Source of the DNA: Paraburkholderia sp. CNPSo 3274 | Lineage (GTDB): Bacteria; Pseudomonadota; Gammaproteobacteria; Burkholderiales; Burkholderiaceae | Assembly: GCF_024206475.1 (NCBI RefSeq) | Contig: NZ_JAMBPR010000016.1 | Location: 62,001 to 126,000, forward strand | Direction of reading: 5' to 3' | DNA length: 64,000 nt | Shown here: positions 54,128-62,996 of the stretch, one piece after another | Position numbering within the stretch: the first letter of the stretch is position 1 | Layout: each line of letters begins with the position of its first letter | Notes under the pieces: generated by a model | Database searches by the model: none | The model's input: only the letters and a program-made list of their open reading frames with translations | Told to the model about the DNA's origin: nothing | Position numbers and translations under genes: made by a program

Positions 54128-54690
54128 ATGGCATGAACGCGCGCGCGAAGCGCGCACGGCACGTTGCAAAGGATGCATCGACGGCTCGCCCCGTGAAGCT
54201 CATCGCACTGGCCGCGCTCTGCGCGGGCATCGCGCTCGCGGCGAGCGGCTGCTCGTCGATCGGCGCGGCGAGCGGCGCCGCTGCGGCCGCGGCCACCGGC
54301 ATCGTCACGGCGAATCCTGCCGTGGGCATCGGCGTGGGCATTGCCGTGCAGGCGGCCACCGACGAAGCCGTCGGCCGCTTCATGAAGAGCATGCACGCGG
54401 ACCAGCAGGCGCTGATTGCCAGGACGGCCGGGCGCCTGCCCGTGGGCGGCATGGACATCTGGCGCATCAAGCACGAGTTGCCCGTGGAGAACGGCCACGG
54501 CCAGGTGCGCGTGACGCGCGCGTTCGCCAACGCCCTCACGCTCTGCAAGGACTTCGTGTTCTCGGTGCAGGACGGCGAGAAAGCCGACGCGCCCGAGCAG
54601 TGGTTCGCCGCGAGCGCCTGTCAGGACCAGTCGGGCTGGAAGTGGGCCACGGCCGAGCCCGCGGTGGAGCGCTGGGGCACGCTCCAGTAA
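54124..54690 (+). CDS. Lipoprotein-like protein, second of two coupled paralogues
   Basis: The ATG at 54124 overlaps the stop of the previous gene (ATGA), so translation is probably coupled. The product is 188 residues with a signal ending in the lipobox ASGC, a Gly/Ala-rich region (SGAAAAAATGIVTANPAVGIGVGIAV), then the shared C-terminal domain: WRIKHELPVENGHGQVRVTR, CKDFVFSVQDGE, WFAASACQD and GWKWATAEPAVERWGTLQ line up with the first paralogue. The domain keeps the two cysteines of the paralogue. An intrinsic terminator follows. Confidence 0.78.
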   Translation: MNGMNARAKRARHVAKDASTARPVKLIALAALCAGIALAASGCSSIGAASGAAAAAATGIVTANPAVGIGVGIAVQAATDEAVGRFMKSMHADQQALIARTAGRLPVGGMDIWRIKHELPVENGHGQVRVTRAFANALTLCKDFVFSVQDGEKADAPEQWFAASACQDQSGWKWATAEPAVERWGTLQ

Positions 54691-54705
54691 TGTCATTCCT
54701 GAACG

Positions 54706-54746
54706 AAAAACGGTCGCGGGATTAGCTCACCCCGCGACCGCTTTTT
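54706..54746. terminator. Bidirectional intrinsic terminator
   Basis: CGGTCGCGGG (54711-54720) pairs with CCCGCGACCG (54731-54740) over a 10-base loop. A-run (54706-54710) and T-run (54742-54746) flank it. It separates the lipoprotein pair from the convergent ABC transporter operon. Confidence 0.9.
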
Positions 54747-54768
54747 ATGCTTGCGAACAGCGTGTCGC

Positions 54769-56118
54769 TCAGGACTCCACGTCTTCGAGACTGAAGATTT
54801 CCGACTGGTCGTTATACGAGAAGATCTCGCCATAACGACCCCAGTCGATCACGGTGTCGAGTGTTTCTTCCGCCGCGCCGTCGGAGAGAAAGTCCTCCAG
54901 TTCCTGCTCGAAACGCACGCGCGGCGCGCGATGGCCCGGCCGCTCGTTGAGCACCTTCTTGATCCGCGCCGCGAGCGGCACGTGGCGCAGCAGATGTTCG
55001 GCGAACATCATCTTGCGCTCCTGCGTGCCAAACTCCGCGAACACGCGCGCGGGCGGCGTGAGGAGCACGTCGCCTTCGCGCACGTCGGCGAAACCGAGGT
55101 TCTGCAGCACTTCGGCGATCGGGAACAGGTCGTCCACTTCCAGATGCAGCGAGCGGGCGATCTCCGGCATGTCAGCGCGGCCGTGATATGGCGCCATCGC
55201 GAGCGTTTCAATCAGACCGGCCATCAGGTTGGTCGACACGCGCGGCAGCCAGCTGCCGAGTTCCAGTCCCTTCCTGGTGGTTTCGTCGGTCTGGCGCGCG
55301 GTCATCTTCGCGTAGATGTCGTCCACGAGCTTGCGGAACACCGGGTCGAGACGGTTGCGCGGGTGCTTGAACGGCACCTTGATCTCGGCCACCACGCGGC
55401 CCGGATTCGACGAGAGCACGAGAATGCGGTCGCACATGAACACGGCTTCCTCGATGTTGTGCGTGACGATCAGAATCGACTTGATCGGCAAGCGGCCTTG
55501 CGTCCACAGGTCGAGCAGATCGGTACGCAGCGTTTCGGCGGTCAGCACGTCGAGCGCCGAGAACGGCTCGTCCATCAGCATGAGATTGGGATCGACCACG
55601 AGCGCGCGCGCGAAACCCACGCGCTGGCGCATGCCGCCAGAAAGCTCACGCGGATACGCGTTTTCAAAGCCGTCCAGACCGATCAGGTCGATGGCCGCAA
55701 GCGCCCGCTCGCGCCGCTCGCGTGCGCCTACGCCCTGCGCTTCGAGGCCCGCTTCCACGTTCTGCAGCACGGTGAGCCACGGGAACAGCGCGAAGGTCTG
55801 GAACACCATCGCCACGCCTTCGGCCGGCCCTTCGAGCGGCTTGCCGCGCCAGGTGACGTCGCCCGACGTCGGCGAGATCAGGCCCGCGATGATGCGCAGC
55901 AGCGTGGACTTGCCCGAGCCCGAGCGGCCCAGCAGCCCGACGATCTCGCCCTCGCGCAGCTGGAGGTTGGCGTCGTCGAGCACGAGCAGCTCGCCCTGGG
56001 ACTTCTTGAAGCCCCGGCACACGTCCTTCACGTTCAGAATTTCTTCGCCGAGGCGCGGCGGGTTCGGGGCTGTCTGCACATCGCCGTGCGCGGCGCTCAG
56101 CGTCTTGGGGTTTTGCAT
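54769..56118 (-). CDS. ABC transporter ATP-binding protein (nitrate/sulfonate/taurine type) with AAA-associated domain
   Basis: From the ATG at 56118, with AAGGTAA before it, the product is 449 residues. The ABC domain (about 27-260) has Walker A GRSGSGKST, signature LSGGMRQR, and Walker B LMLMDEPFSALD, with SGGMRQRVGFARAL typical of the SsuB/TauB group. The C-terminal 180 residues (from about GLELGSWLPRVSTNL to the end) form the AAA-associated domain seen in some of these proteins. It follows the double permease gene (41 bases apart). No substrate-binding protein gene is nearby. Confidence 0.92.
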   Translation of the reverse strand: MQNPKTLSAAHGDVQTAPNPPRLGEEILNVKDVCRGFKKSQGELLVLDDANLQLREGEIVGLLGRSGSGKSTLLRIIAGLISPTSGDVTWRGKPLEGPAEGVAMVFQTFALFPWLTVLQNVEAGLEAQGVGARERRERALAAIDLIGLDGFENAYPRELSGGMRQRVGFARALVVDPNLMLMDEPFSALDVLTAETLRTDLLDLWTQGRLPIKSILIVTHNIEEAVFMCDRILVLSSNPGRVVAEIKVPFKHPRNRLDPVFRKLVDDIYAKMTARQTDETTRKGLELGSWLPRVSTNLMAGLIETLAMAPYHGRADMPEIARSLHLEVDDLFPIAEVLQNLGFADVREGDVLLTPPARVFAEFGTQERKMMFAEHLLRHVPLAARIKKVLNERPGHRAPRVRFEQELEDFLSDGAAEETLDTVIDWGRYGEIFSYNDQSEIFSLEDVES

Positions 56119-56158
56119 CGCGTTACCTTCGATCATTCGTTGTTCGATCAGTCGTCGA

Positions 56159-57922
56159 TCAGTCGAGTCGCAGACGGGATTCGGCATACGTGTACAGCGG
56201 GCGCCACAAGAGGCGGTTGAACAGCGTGACGAAGAGCGACATCACGGCAATGCCGAGAATGATCTTCGGGTAATCGCCGGCCGCCGTCATCTGCGCGATG
56301 TAGGCGCCCAGGCCGTGCGCGACGACCTTCGTGTCGCCCCACTGCACGAACTCCGCGACGATACTCGCGTTCCACGCGCCGCCCGAAGCCGTGATGGCGC
56401 CCGTCACGTAGTACGGGAAGATGCCCGGGAGCATGGCCTGACGCCACCATTGCCAGCCACGAATATGGAAATTCTTCGCCGCTTCCTTGTAGTCGTTCGG
56501 ATAGGCGCTGGCCCCTGCAATCACGTTGAACAGGATATACCACTGAGTGCCGAGCACGATGAGCGGCGACAGCCAGATGTCTGGGTTCAGGTGAAAGCGC
56601 ACGATCACGATCACGAACACCGGGAACAGCAGGTTCGCCGGGAACGCCGCGAGGAACTGCGCGATCGGCTGAACCTTCTCGGCAAGTGCCGGGCGCAGAC
56701 CGATCAGCACGCCGAGCGGCACCCAGATCACCGAAGCGACGGCGATCAGCAGCATCACGCGAAGGAGCGTGATGAAGCCGAGACCGAGCACGTGCCACAC
56801 TTCGTCGAGCGTCACGCCAGTGCGCACGAAGGCCACCACGCGCCACACCACGAACACGGTCAATGCGATCACGAGCACGGCCCACACGGCGTCGCCGATG
56901 CGTGCACGCAAGCCGCCGCGGCCGCGCGCCACGGGCGCGGCGAACGACACGTTCGGAAACGACGGCAGCTGGATCGGCATGCGCGCAGCCTTGGCGAAGA
57001 GCCAGCCGAGCGGCACGAGCAGTTGATGAATGAGATGGGTGCGGCGAATGAGGTCGAGCAGCCACGATTCCGGGGCGTCGCCCGAACTCGTGTTCTCCAT
57101 GCGGAACTTGTCGGCCCACGCCACGAGCGGGCGGAACAGGAACTGGTCGTAGGCGAGAATCACCACGATCATCGTGAGGATCACCCAGCCCACGGCATGC
57201 AGGTTCTTTTCCGAAATCGCCTGCGCCAGGTACGCGCCGATGCCCGGCAGCGTGATCGTGTTGTTGCCCACCGTAATCGCTTCGGAGGCCACGACGAAGA
57301 ACCAGCCGCCCGACATCGACATCATCATGTTCCAGATGAGGCCCGGCATCGAGAACGGCACTTCGAGCTTCCAGAAGCGCTGCCATGCGGTCAGGTGGAA
57401 CCCGCGCGAGACTTCATCCAGATCGCGTGGCACCGTGCGCAGCGACTGGTAGAAGCTGAAGGTCATGTTCCAGGCCTGGCTCGTGAAGATCGCGAAGATC
57501 GCCGCGAGCTCAGCGCCGAGCACGCGCGAAGGAAAGAGCGCGAGAAAGAACGTGACCGTGAACGAGATGTACCCAAGCACCGGCACCGACTGCAGGATGT
57601 CGAGAATCGGCACGAGGACCTGGCCCGCGCGGCGGCTCTTCGCCGCGAGCGTGCCGTACACGAGCGTGAAGATGAGCGACGCCACCATCGCCGCGAGCAT
57701 GCGCAGCGTGGTGCGCATCGCGTACTCGGGCAGGTTCGCGGGATCGAGCGAGATGACCTGGGTCTTGAGCGTGGCGATGGGCGCCATGGTCTCGTGAAAG
57801 CCCACGGCCGCCATCGCGATCAGGCCGATCATCAGCGGGAACGCCACGAAGTCCCAGCGGTTCGGCAGCACGCGCCACGCCGAGGCGTTGGCCGTGCGAT
57901 TCAGGTTGAAGCTGAACTCCAT
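56159..57922 (-). CDS. ABC transporter permease, two fused permease domains
   Basis: The 587-residue protein contains two binding-protein-dependent permease domains in one chain, so it can form the whole membrane pore. EAA-like loops are SRGFHLTAWQRFWKLEVPFSMPG in the first half and AAKNFHIRGWQWWRQAMLPGIFPYYV in the second. About twelve helices. It lies upstream of the ATPase gene and, by family, imports an oxyanion, sulfonate or similar solute. The usual binding protein gene is not in the window, so the substrate is open. Confidence 0.9.
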   Translation of the reverse strand: MEFSFNLNRTANASAWRVLPNRWDFVAFPLMIGLIAMAAVGFHETMAPIATLKTQVISLDPANLPEYAMRTTLRMLAAMVASLIFTLVYGTLAAKSRRAGQVLVPILDILQSVPVLGYISFTVTFFLALFPSRVLGAELAAIFAIFTSQAWNMTFSFYQSLRTVPRDLDEVSRGFHLTAWQRFWKLEVPFSMPGLIWNMMMSMSGGWFFVVASEAITVGNNTITLPGIGAYLAQAISEKNLHAVGWVILTMIVVILAYDQFLFRPLVAWADKFRMENTSSGDAPESWLLDLIRRTHLIHQLLVPLGWLFAKAARMPIQLPSFPNVSFAAPVARGRGGLRARIGDAVWAVLVIALTVFVVWRVVAFVRTGVTLDEVWHVLGLGFITLLRVMLLIAVASVIWVPLGVLIGLRPALAEKVQPIAQFLAAFPANLLFPVFVIVIVRFHLNPDIWLSPLIVLGTQWYILFNVIAGASAYPNDYKEAAKNFHIRGWQWWRQAMLPGIFPYYVTGAITASGGAWNASIVAEFVQWGDTKVVAHGLGAYIAQMTAAGDYPKIILGIAVMSLFVTLFNRLLWRPLYTYAESRLRLD

Positions 57923-58685
57923 TCAGACGCCCTCCGCGCCGGGTTTCAGAAAGGCGGACGATGTAGCGTCCGTACCGCGGGACAGGCGTGGCACTTGCTG
58001 CGGGGATGGCGGATCGACAAGGGCAAGGCGCATGGACACAGAATTTCGTTGGCGTTGATGACACGGCGACGATGCCGCGGTGGCACGCACCGCCCGCGCA
58101 GTTGCGGCTGGCGGCTGGCGACTGGGCTTGCCTCGACTGAAACGGCACGACACTACTACAACCTTCATGACACTAACAACCGCACCCGGCACGCCGCGAA
58201 AGCCAGATCACGCGGGCTTTCGAGGTGCTTTCGCCGTCCTTCTGGAGAGCTTCCAGAACCCGCCGCACGCGGCTTCAGAACGTCATCGTGATGACGCATC
58301 GATGACGCCTTGATGACACGACGACGCGGCACCTGTCTGCGCACTTGCGTCCGCGCCTGCCTCATTCAGGCCGCCAACGCCAGTGGGCGTCGCTTGCGCG
58401 CCACACGCTGGCCCACGCGCGCGAAGCCGCGCTGACCGCGCTCGCGTCCCCTCCACCCGGCTCATCGCCGCGTATTGCCGTGCTGACGGCATGCTGCTTG
58501 CATCTCAGCGATCCGCGCTCGCCCCGCCGCCCGCTCGCGCCGCCTCGCAACGCCGCGCCGACGCTTCGAGAGCGGGCTCGCCAGCCCCGTTCGAGGGGTA
58601 AAATCGACACGCTCCGTCAGTGGCGCTCCGACGCGCAGGGGCGCCGATACCCACGCCTCAATACCACTCGCGAACCAGAAGGCCG
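57923..58685. other. Long intergenic region between ABC operon and diguanylate cyclase
   Basis: About 760 bases with no frame that looks coding. It must carry promoters for the ABC operon (minus) and the cyclase (plus). The main structure seen is the GATGACG repeat cluster at 58281-58317, plus a slightly AT-richer patch at 58150-58190. The rest (58330-58640) is GC-rich, with no RNA gene or terminator seen. Confidence 0.5.
58281..58317. promoter_or_regulatory. Phased GATGACG repeats with inverted copy
   Basis: CGTCATC-GT-GATGACG (58281-58296) is a perfect inverted repeat. GATGACG recurs at 58301-58307 and GATGAC at 58312-58317, giving three direct copies (58290, 58301, 58312) exactly 11 bases apart. 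That spacing puts them on one helix face, as for a cooperative DNA-binding protein. The binding protein is unknown. Confidence 0.5.
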
Positions 58686-60365
58686 ATGAACAGGAGACTC
58701 TTGCGTCAGGCAGCCGGACCCCTCGGGGTCGTGGTGGTCGCGCTCGTCTGCTGGGCGGCGGCCGACTGGCTCGCGGACCGCATGGTCCGCCAGGAGTTCG
58801 AGGCCGCACTCGCCGCACAGCGCCAGATGATGCGCTCGGTCGTGGACAACATGGCCGAAGTGATCGCCAGCGATCTCGCCATGTCGCGCGCCATTCCGGC
58901 GACGATGGCCGAAACACGCGTCGTCCAGCAGGCGCTCACCGAGGCCGCGCATTATGCCGCGTCGAGCGATTCGACGGAACTGGCGCGGCGCAAGGAGCTG
59001 CAAGGCGTGCCGGCGCTCGCCGGCGTCGACCGCTTCCTCCACGACGCTCAGGGCTTCTCCGGGCTCGATGCGATCTGGCTAGTCAACGCGAACGGGGTCT
59101 GCATCGCGTCGAGCAATGCGCTCGAAAAAATCTCCTACGTCGGCGTGGACATGCGTCCGCGCGCCTATCTGAACGACACGCTGCTCGGGGCGTTCTCCGA
59201 AGCCTACGGTGTGGGCACGGCAAGCGGCGAGCCCGGTATTTTCGTCGCCGCGCCCGCCTATGACGACGGCCTGCTGGTCGGCGCCGTGGTCGCGAAGGTC
59301 AGCATCGCGCGGCTGCGCCACTGGGTCACCCACCCGGGCACCTTCGTCGCGGACAACAATGGCGTCATCATCATGGCCCATGACAGCGCGCTCGAAGGAC
59401 GCGCTTTGCCAGGCTCGCACGTCGCCGAAATGAACGCGGTGGACCGCGTGAACACCTATCTGCGCGAGCGCTTCGCGCCGCTCGAGCTGCGCTCGGCATC
59501 GAAGACCACGTTGGGCGAGGCGCCGTGGATCCCACGCGCCGACGCCGCGCAAATGATCGAGTTGCCGGGCCAACGCTCGCCTGCCCTCTACGAGCAGCGC
59601 GGCGGCCTGAACTCCGGGCTCTCGGCACACCTCGTGGATCCGGTCAATGCGTGGTCCGACCTGATCGCGAACCACCAGCGCGACCGGCTCCTCATTTTCC
59701 TCACGCTCGCGGGCACCGCAGCGCTCGCGGCGGTGATCTCGGTCTCGTGGGTCCGCGAGCGGCGTCTGCACCACGCGAGCCGCGATCTCGCCGGGCAGTT
59801 GCAGGCCGCGAACGCCCTGCTCGCCGCCGAGGCGCGCCACGACGCCCTGACCGGCGCGCTCTCGCGGCGCTACTTCCTCGACCTGCTGCGCCGCGAGATC
59901 GAAGCGGCCTATGCGGCGGGTGCGCCGCTGTGCATGGCGATTGCCGACCTCGACTACTTCAAGCAGATCAACGACCGTTTCGGCCACCCGGCGGGCGACC
60001 GCGCGCTCCTGCATTTCGTGGAGACCTGCCGCGCCGAACTACGGGCCGACGACGCTGTTGGCCGTCTGGGCGGCGAGGAGTTCGGCATCCTGCTGCCCGC
60101 GACCTCGCTCGCCACGGGCCTCGCCGTGCTCGACCGCCTGCGCCAGCAGGTGGGCAAGCGCATTTGTACGGAACTGCCCGAGGAAGCGAGCGTGAGCGTG
60201 AGCATCGGCGTGACCGAACTTGCCGCCGCGCAGGATCAGCCCGAGCGCCTGATGAGCCGCGCCGACCTCGCGCTTTACATGGCGAAGGCGGCCGGGCGCG
60301 ACCGGTGCGAGGCCATGACCGCCGAGGGCGTCGTGCCGCCGCGCGCCGCGGCGCCGACCTGGTGA
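58686..60365 (+). CDS. Membrane diguanylate cyclase with Cache-type sensor region
   Basis: From the ATG at 58686 the product is 559 residues. It has a membrane helix at about 12-30, a periplasmic sensor region of about 300 residues (LDAIWLVNANGVCIASSN, FVADNNGVIIMAHDS), a second helix near 340-360, and a GGDEF domain with GGEEF near residue 462. An RxxD inhibition site (RADD) lies five residues before GGEEF, so c-di-GMP feedback inhibition is likely. The GGEEF, DYFKQINDRFGHPAGD and ARADLALYMAKAAGRD-like segments are intact. No EAL domain, so a pure cyclase. Confidence 0.93.
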   Translation: MNRRLLRQAAGPLGVVVVALVCWAAADWLADRMVRQEFEAALAAQRQMMRSVVDNMAEVIASDLAMSRAIPATMAETRVVQQALTEAAHYAASSDSTELARRKELQGVPALAGVDRFLHDAQGFSGLDAIWLVNANGVCIASSNALEKISYVGVDMRPRAYLNDTLLGAFSEAYGVGTASGEPGIFVAAPAYDDGLLVGAVVAKVSIARLRHWVTHPGTFVADNNGVIIMAHDSALEGRALPGSHVAEMNAVDRVNTYLRERFAPLELRSASKTTLGEAPWIPRADAAQMIELPGQRSPALYEQRGGLNSGLSAHLVDPVNAWSDLIANHQRDRLLIFLTLAGTAALAAVISVSWVRERRLHHASRDLAGQLQAANALLAAEARHDALTGALSRRYFLDLLRREIEAAYAAGAPLCMAIADLDYFKQINDRFGHPAGDRALLHFVETCRAELRADDAVGRLGGEEFGILLPATSLATGLAVLDRLRQQVGKRICTELPEEASVSVSIGVTELAAAQDQPERLMSRADLALYMAKAAGRDRCEAMTAEGVVPPRAAAPTW

Positions 60366-60542
60366 GCGCGCAACGAGCTTGCGCAACCAGGCACGTGAGG
60401 GATGCCCGTACCAGGCTGCGGGGCTCGCCCGGCTCAACCAGCGAGGCGCGGTATCATGGGACGAACGGTGCGCGCCAGTCCATGCGGTGCGCATGAGTCA
60501 AACCGCGCCACTTCGGTGTTCCGCACAAATCTGGAGGCATGC

Positions 60543-60809
60543 ATGAAGGGAAATCTGGTCATTGTCTGCCGCGATCAGGATGCGCTCGCGTTCGACCAGT
60601 TGATGGTCGAGTACGGCGCGTTCCAGACGCGCCTGTCATCGACCGCGTGGTACCTGAAACTCGACGCCACGCCCGAGCTGATCCAGGAAGAGATTCTTGC
60701 CCGCCTCGGCAAGTACACCACGCACTACATCTTCGAGGCCGACACCGTGACCTACAACACGGTGGACAACGACGCCGCTGCCGCGCTCGACACACTCTTC
60801 ACGGTCTGA
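60543..60809 (+). CDS. Small Cas2/SinR-like fold protein
   Basis: From the ATG at 60543 the product is 88 residues. The order MKGNLVIVCRDQDALAFDQLMVEYGAFQTRLSS, a WYLKLD strand, a helix TPELIQEEILARL and a TTHYIFEAD strand is that of the Cas2-like ferredoxin fold, closest by eye to the SinR-type proteins (pattern LISYDL..., helix, STWIVKT strand). There is no CRISPR array or other cas gene in the window. The catalytic Asp of Cas2 nucleases is replaced or displaced (CRDQD region). Function unknown; it stands alone after the cyclase gene. Confidence 0.7.
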   Translation: MKGNLVIVCRDQDALAFDQLMVEYGAFQTRLSSTAWYLKLDATPELIQEEILARLGKYTTHYIFEADTVTYNTVDNDAAAALDTLFTV

Positions 60810-60954
60810 CCGGCTGCGCCCAACTTCACCTGGCGTCGCTGAGGCGGCGCTTTCGGGCGGAACCTCCGGTCAAACCTGGTCAATTCCAGGTCACGCCCAT
60901 CCGGCCATGCCCCGCCTGTTCGGTGCGGGCTCCCGCAGGCCATTCGTACGCGAT

Positions 60955-62271
60955 TTACCAGATCTGCGCCGCCTCGGATACGGTGCGCTCCACCACGTCG
61001 AACGCAAACGTCATGCGCACCGAGAGCCCGCCGCTCTCGCCGTTGCCGATCGAGAGCTCGCCGCCCGCTCGGCGCACGAGCCGCTCGACGATCGCGAGGC
61101 CGAGGCCGCTGTGGCCGTTGCCGCCGCGCGCCGGGTCGAGGCGCACGAACGGCCGGCTCGCCTGCGTCAGATCCTGGTCGGCGATGCCCTTGCCGTGGTC
61201 GCGCACGGTGAGCGAAAAGCCCGTCGCGCCGCGCTTGCTTTCGATCACGACGGGCGGTGCGCCATACGCATGTGCGTTGTCGAGCAGATTTGAGATCACG
61301 CGCTCGAGCGTGGCCGCGGGCAGACGAAACTCCGGCCCCGCGCGCAGATGCGTTTCGATCGCAATCGTCTCGCCGTTCGCCGTGCGGTGGTTGCTCGCGA
61401 TACGCTCGCACTGGTCGTCGACCTCGACGGGCTCGCTGCGATCGGCGCCGTCGTGCGCGAACACGAGGAACTGGTCGACGATGTGCGCCATCGACTCGAC
61501 GTCGCGCACCACGCCGTCACGCACCTTTTCTTCGTCCATCATCTCGGCGCGCAGGCGCAGCCGCGCGAGCGGCGTCTTGAGATCGTGCGCCACGCCCGCC
61601 AGCATGACGGCGCGGTCTTTTTCCGTGCGCTCGACTTCCTTGACCATCTGGTTAAAGCCCAGCGTGAGCTGTCGCAGCTCGCGCGGCCCGCGCTCGGGCA
61701 CGGGCGGCACCGGCTCGCCGCGGCCGAAGCGCCCCACGGCCTGAGCGAGCGAGCGCAAGGGCTGCTGCAACATCCACGCGGCCACGAGCGCGGCGATCAC
61801 GGCGGTGGCGAAAATGGTGATGACCCAGGGCAGAAACTTGTCGAGCGGCCGCATGACGCGCAGCGGCTGGCCCGGCACGACGATCCAGCGGGCGTCCTGC
61901 GGCCCGCGCACCCAAAGCGTGGGCGGCCCGCCAGGCGGCCCGACGCGCACGTCGGTGCCGGGCGGCATGCGCTCGCGCACGTCGTCGATGAAATGGCGCA
62001 GCGGCTCGGGCATGCGTTCGGTGACCGGCGGCACGGCTGTGCTCGCCGGATCGACGAGTTGCACGCGCGAAGGCAGCGGCTGGTCGGGCTCGCGCTCGAC
62101 GTGCTGGCGCACCGCGTCGACGAGGAAGGTCGCTTCCTCGACGGCGTAGCGCGTTTGCATCTGATTGTGTTCGACGCGCATGAGCGTGAACCAGGCGACG
62201 TGCGACACCAGCAGAACGCCGATGAAGATGACCGCGAGGCGCCCAAACAGCGAATCAACCGGCCGGCGCAT
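60955..62271 (-). CDS. Sensor histidine kinase (EnvZ/CpxA type)
   Basis: From the ATG at 62271 the product is 438 residues. It has a membrane helix at 9-30, a periplasmic region to about 147, a second helix at about 148-168, a HAMP domain, a HisKA domain with the phospho-acceptor His229 in GVAHDLKTPLARLR, and a HATPase with LLDNAHAYGAPPVVIE, DHGKGI and GLGLAIVERL. It overlaps the end of the response regulator gene by 17 bases, so it is in one operon and translationally coupled. The stimulus is not known. Confidence 0.95.
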   Translation of the reverse strand: MRRPVDSLFGRLAVIFIGVLLVSHVAWFTLMRVEHNQMQTRYAVEEATFLVDAVRQHVEREPDQPLPSRVQLVDPASTAVPPVTERMPEPLRHFIDDVRERMPPGTDVRVGPPGGPPTLWVRGPQDARWIVVPGQPLRVMRPLDKFLPWVITIFATAVIAALVAAWMLQQPLRSLAQAVGRFGRGEPVPPVPERGPRELRQLTLGFNQMVKEVERTEKDRAVMLAGVAHDLKTPLARLRLRAEMMDEEKVRDGVVRDVESMAHIVDQFLVFAHDGADRSEPVEVDDQCERIASNHRTANGETIAIETHLRAGPEFRLPAATLERVISNLLDNAHAYGAPPVVIESKRGATGFSLTVRDHGKGIADQDLTQASRPFVRLDPARGGNGHSGLGLAIVERLVRRAGGELSIGNGESGGLSVRMTFAFDVVERTVSEAAQIW

Positions 62272-62986
62272 GGTTGCCCTGCTCTCCGTCGGGAACGAAC
62301 ACGTAGCCGCGCCCGCGCACGGTCTGAATGAAGCGCGGCGTGGACGGGTCACTTTCGAGAATGCGCCGCAGACGCCACACCTGCACGTCGATGCCGCGGT
62401 CGGTGCCGTCGTACTCGGGACCGTGCAGCAGTTCCAGCAGGCGCTCGCGCGTCAGCGTGCGCATGGGGTGGTTCACGAAAATCTTCAGGAGCGCGAACTC
62501 GCTGCCCGACAGCATGATGGGCTTGCCTTCCTGCTGCAGCGTGCGCGACTGGAAGTCGAGCGTGAAGCGGCCGAACGCGTACGGTTCGCGCTGCTCGGGC
62601 GCCGCGGCCGAAGGCACTGTGCGGCGCCGGCGCAGCACCGCCTGCACGCGCGCGAGCAGCTCGCGCGGGTTGAACGGCTTGCCGAGGTAGTCGTCCGCGC
62701 CGAGTTCGAGGCCGACGATGCGGTCCACGTCGTCCGCGCGCGCCGTGAGCATGATGACGGGGATGTCGTCGCCGGCTGCGCGCAGCTTGCGCAGTGCGGT
62801 CAGGCCGTCCACGCCCGGCATCATCAGGTCGAGCACGATCAGGTCCGGGCGCTCGCGCTCGAGCCGCCGCTCCAGCGAGCCGGCGTCGTGCAGCACCGAG
62901 ACTTCCATGCCCTGGCGCGCGAGATAGTCGCGCAGGAGGTCGCGTAGTTCGAGGTCGTCGTCGACGACAAGGATTTGAGTAGCCAT
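62255..62986 (-). CDS. OmpR-family response regulator
   Basis: The 243-residue protein has a receiver domain with Asp53 in VLDLMMPGVDG and acidic DDD near 9-11, the KPF switch lysine in GKPFNPREL, and an OmpR winged-helix domain at about 140-235 (PEYDGTDRGIDVQVWRLRRILE). It is the first gene of the operon with the histidine kinase and is divergent from the Spy/CpxP-like gene, with GTAAY boxes between. It most likely controls those boxes. Confidence 0.95.
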   Translation of the reverse strand: MATQILVVDDDLELRDLLRDYLARQGMEVSVLHDAGSLERRLERERPDLIVLDLMMPGVDGLTALRKLRAAGDDIPVIMLTARADDVDRIVGLELGADDYLGKPFNPRELLARVQAVLRRRRTVPSAAAPEQREPYAFGRFTLDFQSRTLQQEGKPIMLSGSEFALLKIFVNHPMRTLTRERLLELLHGPEYDGTDRGIDVQVWRLRRILESDPSTPRFIQTVRGRGYVFVPDGEQGNHAPAG

Positions 62987-62996
62987 GGGATGAAGT

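Noticed and set aside
55316..58291. 991-residue open frame opposite the ABC transporter genes
   Set aside because: Composition is extreme (Arg, His, Ser) and the minus-strand genes are clear transporter proteins, so it is an artefact of high GC content.
57923..58685. Short frames in the long gap as genes
   Set aside because: None has a recognisable domain and they overlap in several frames.
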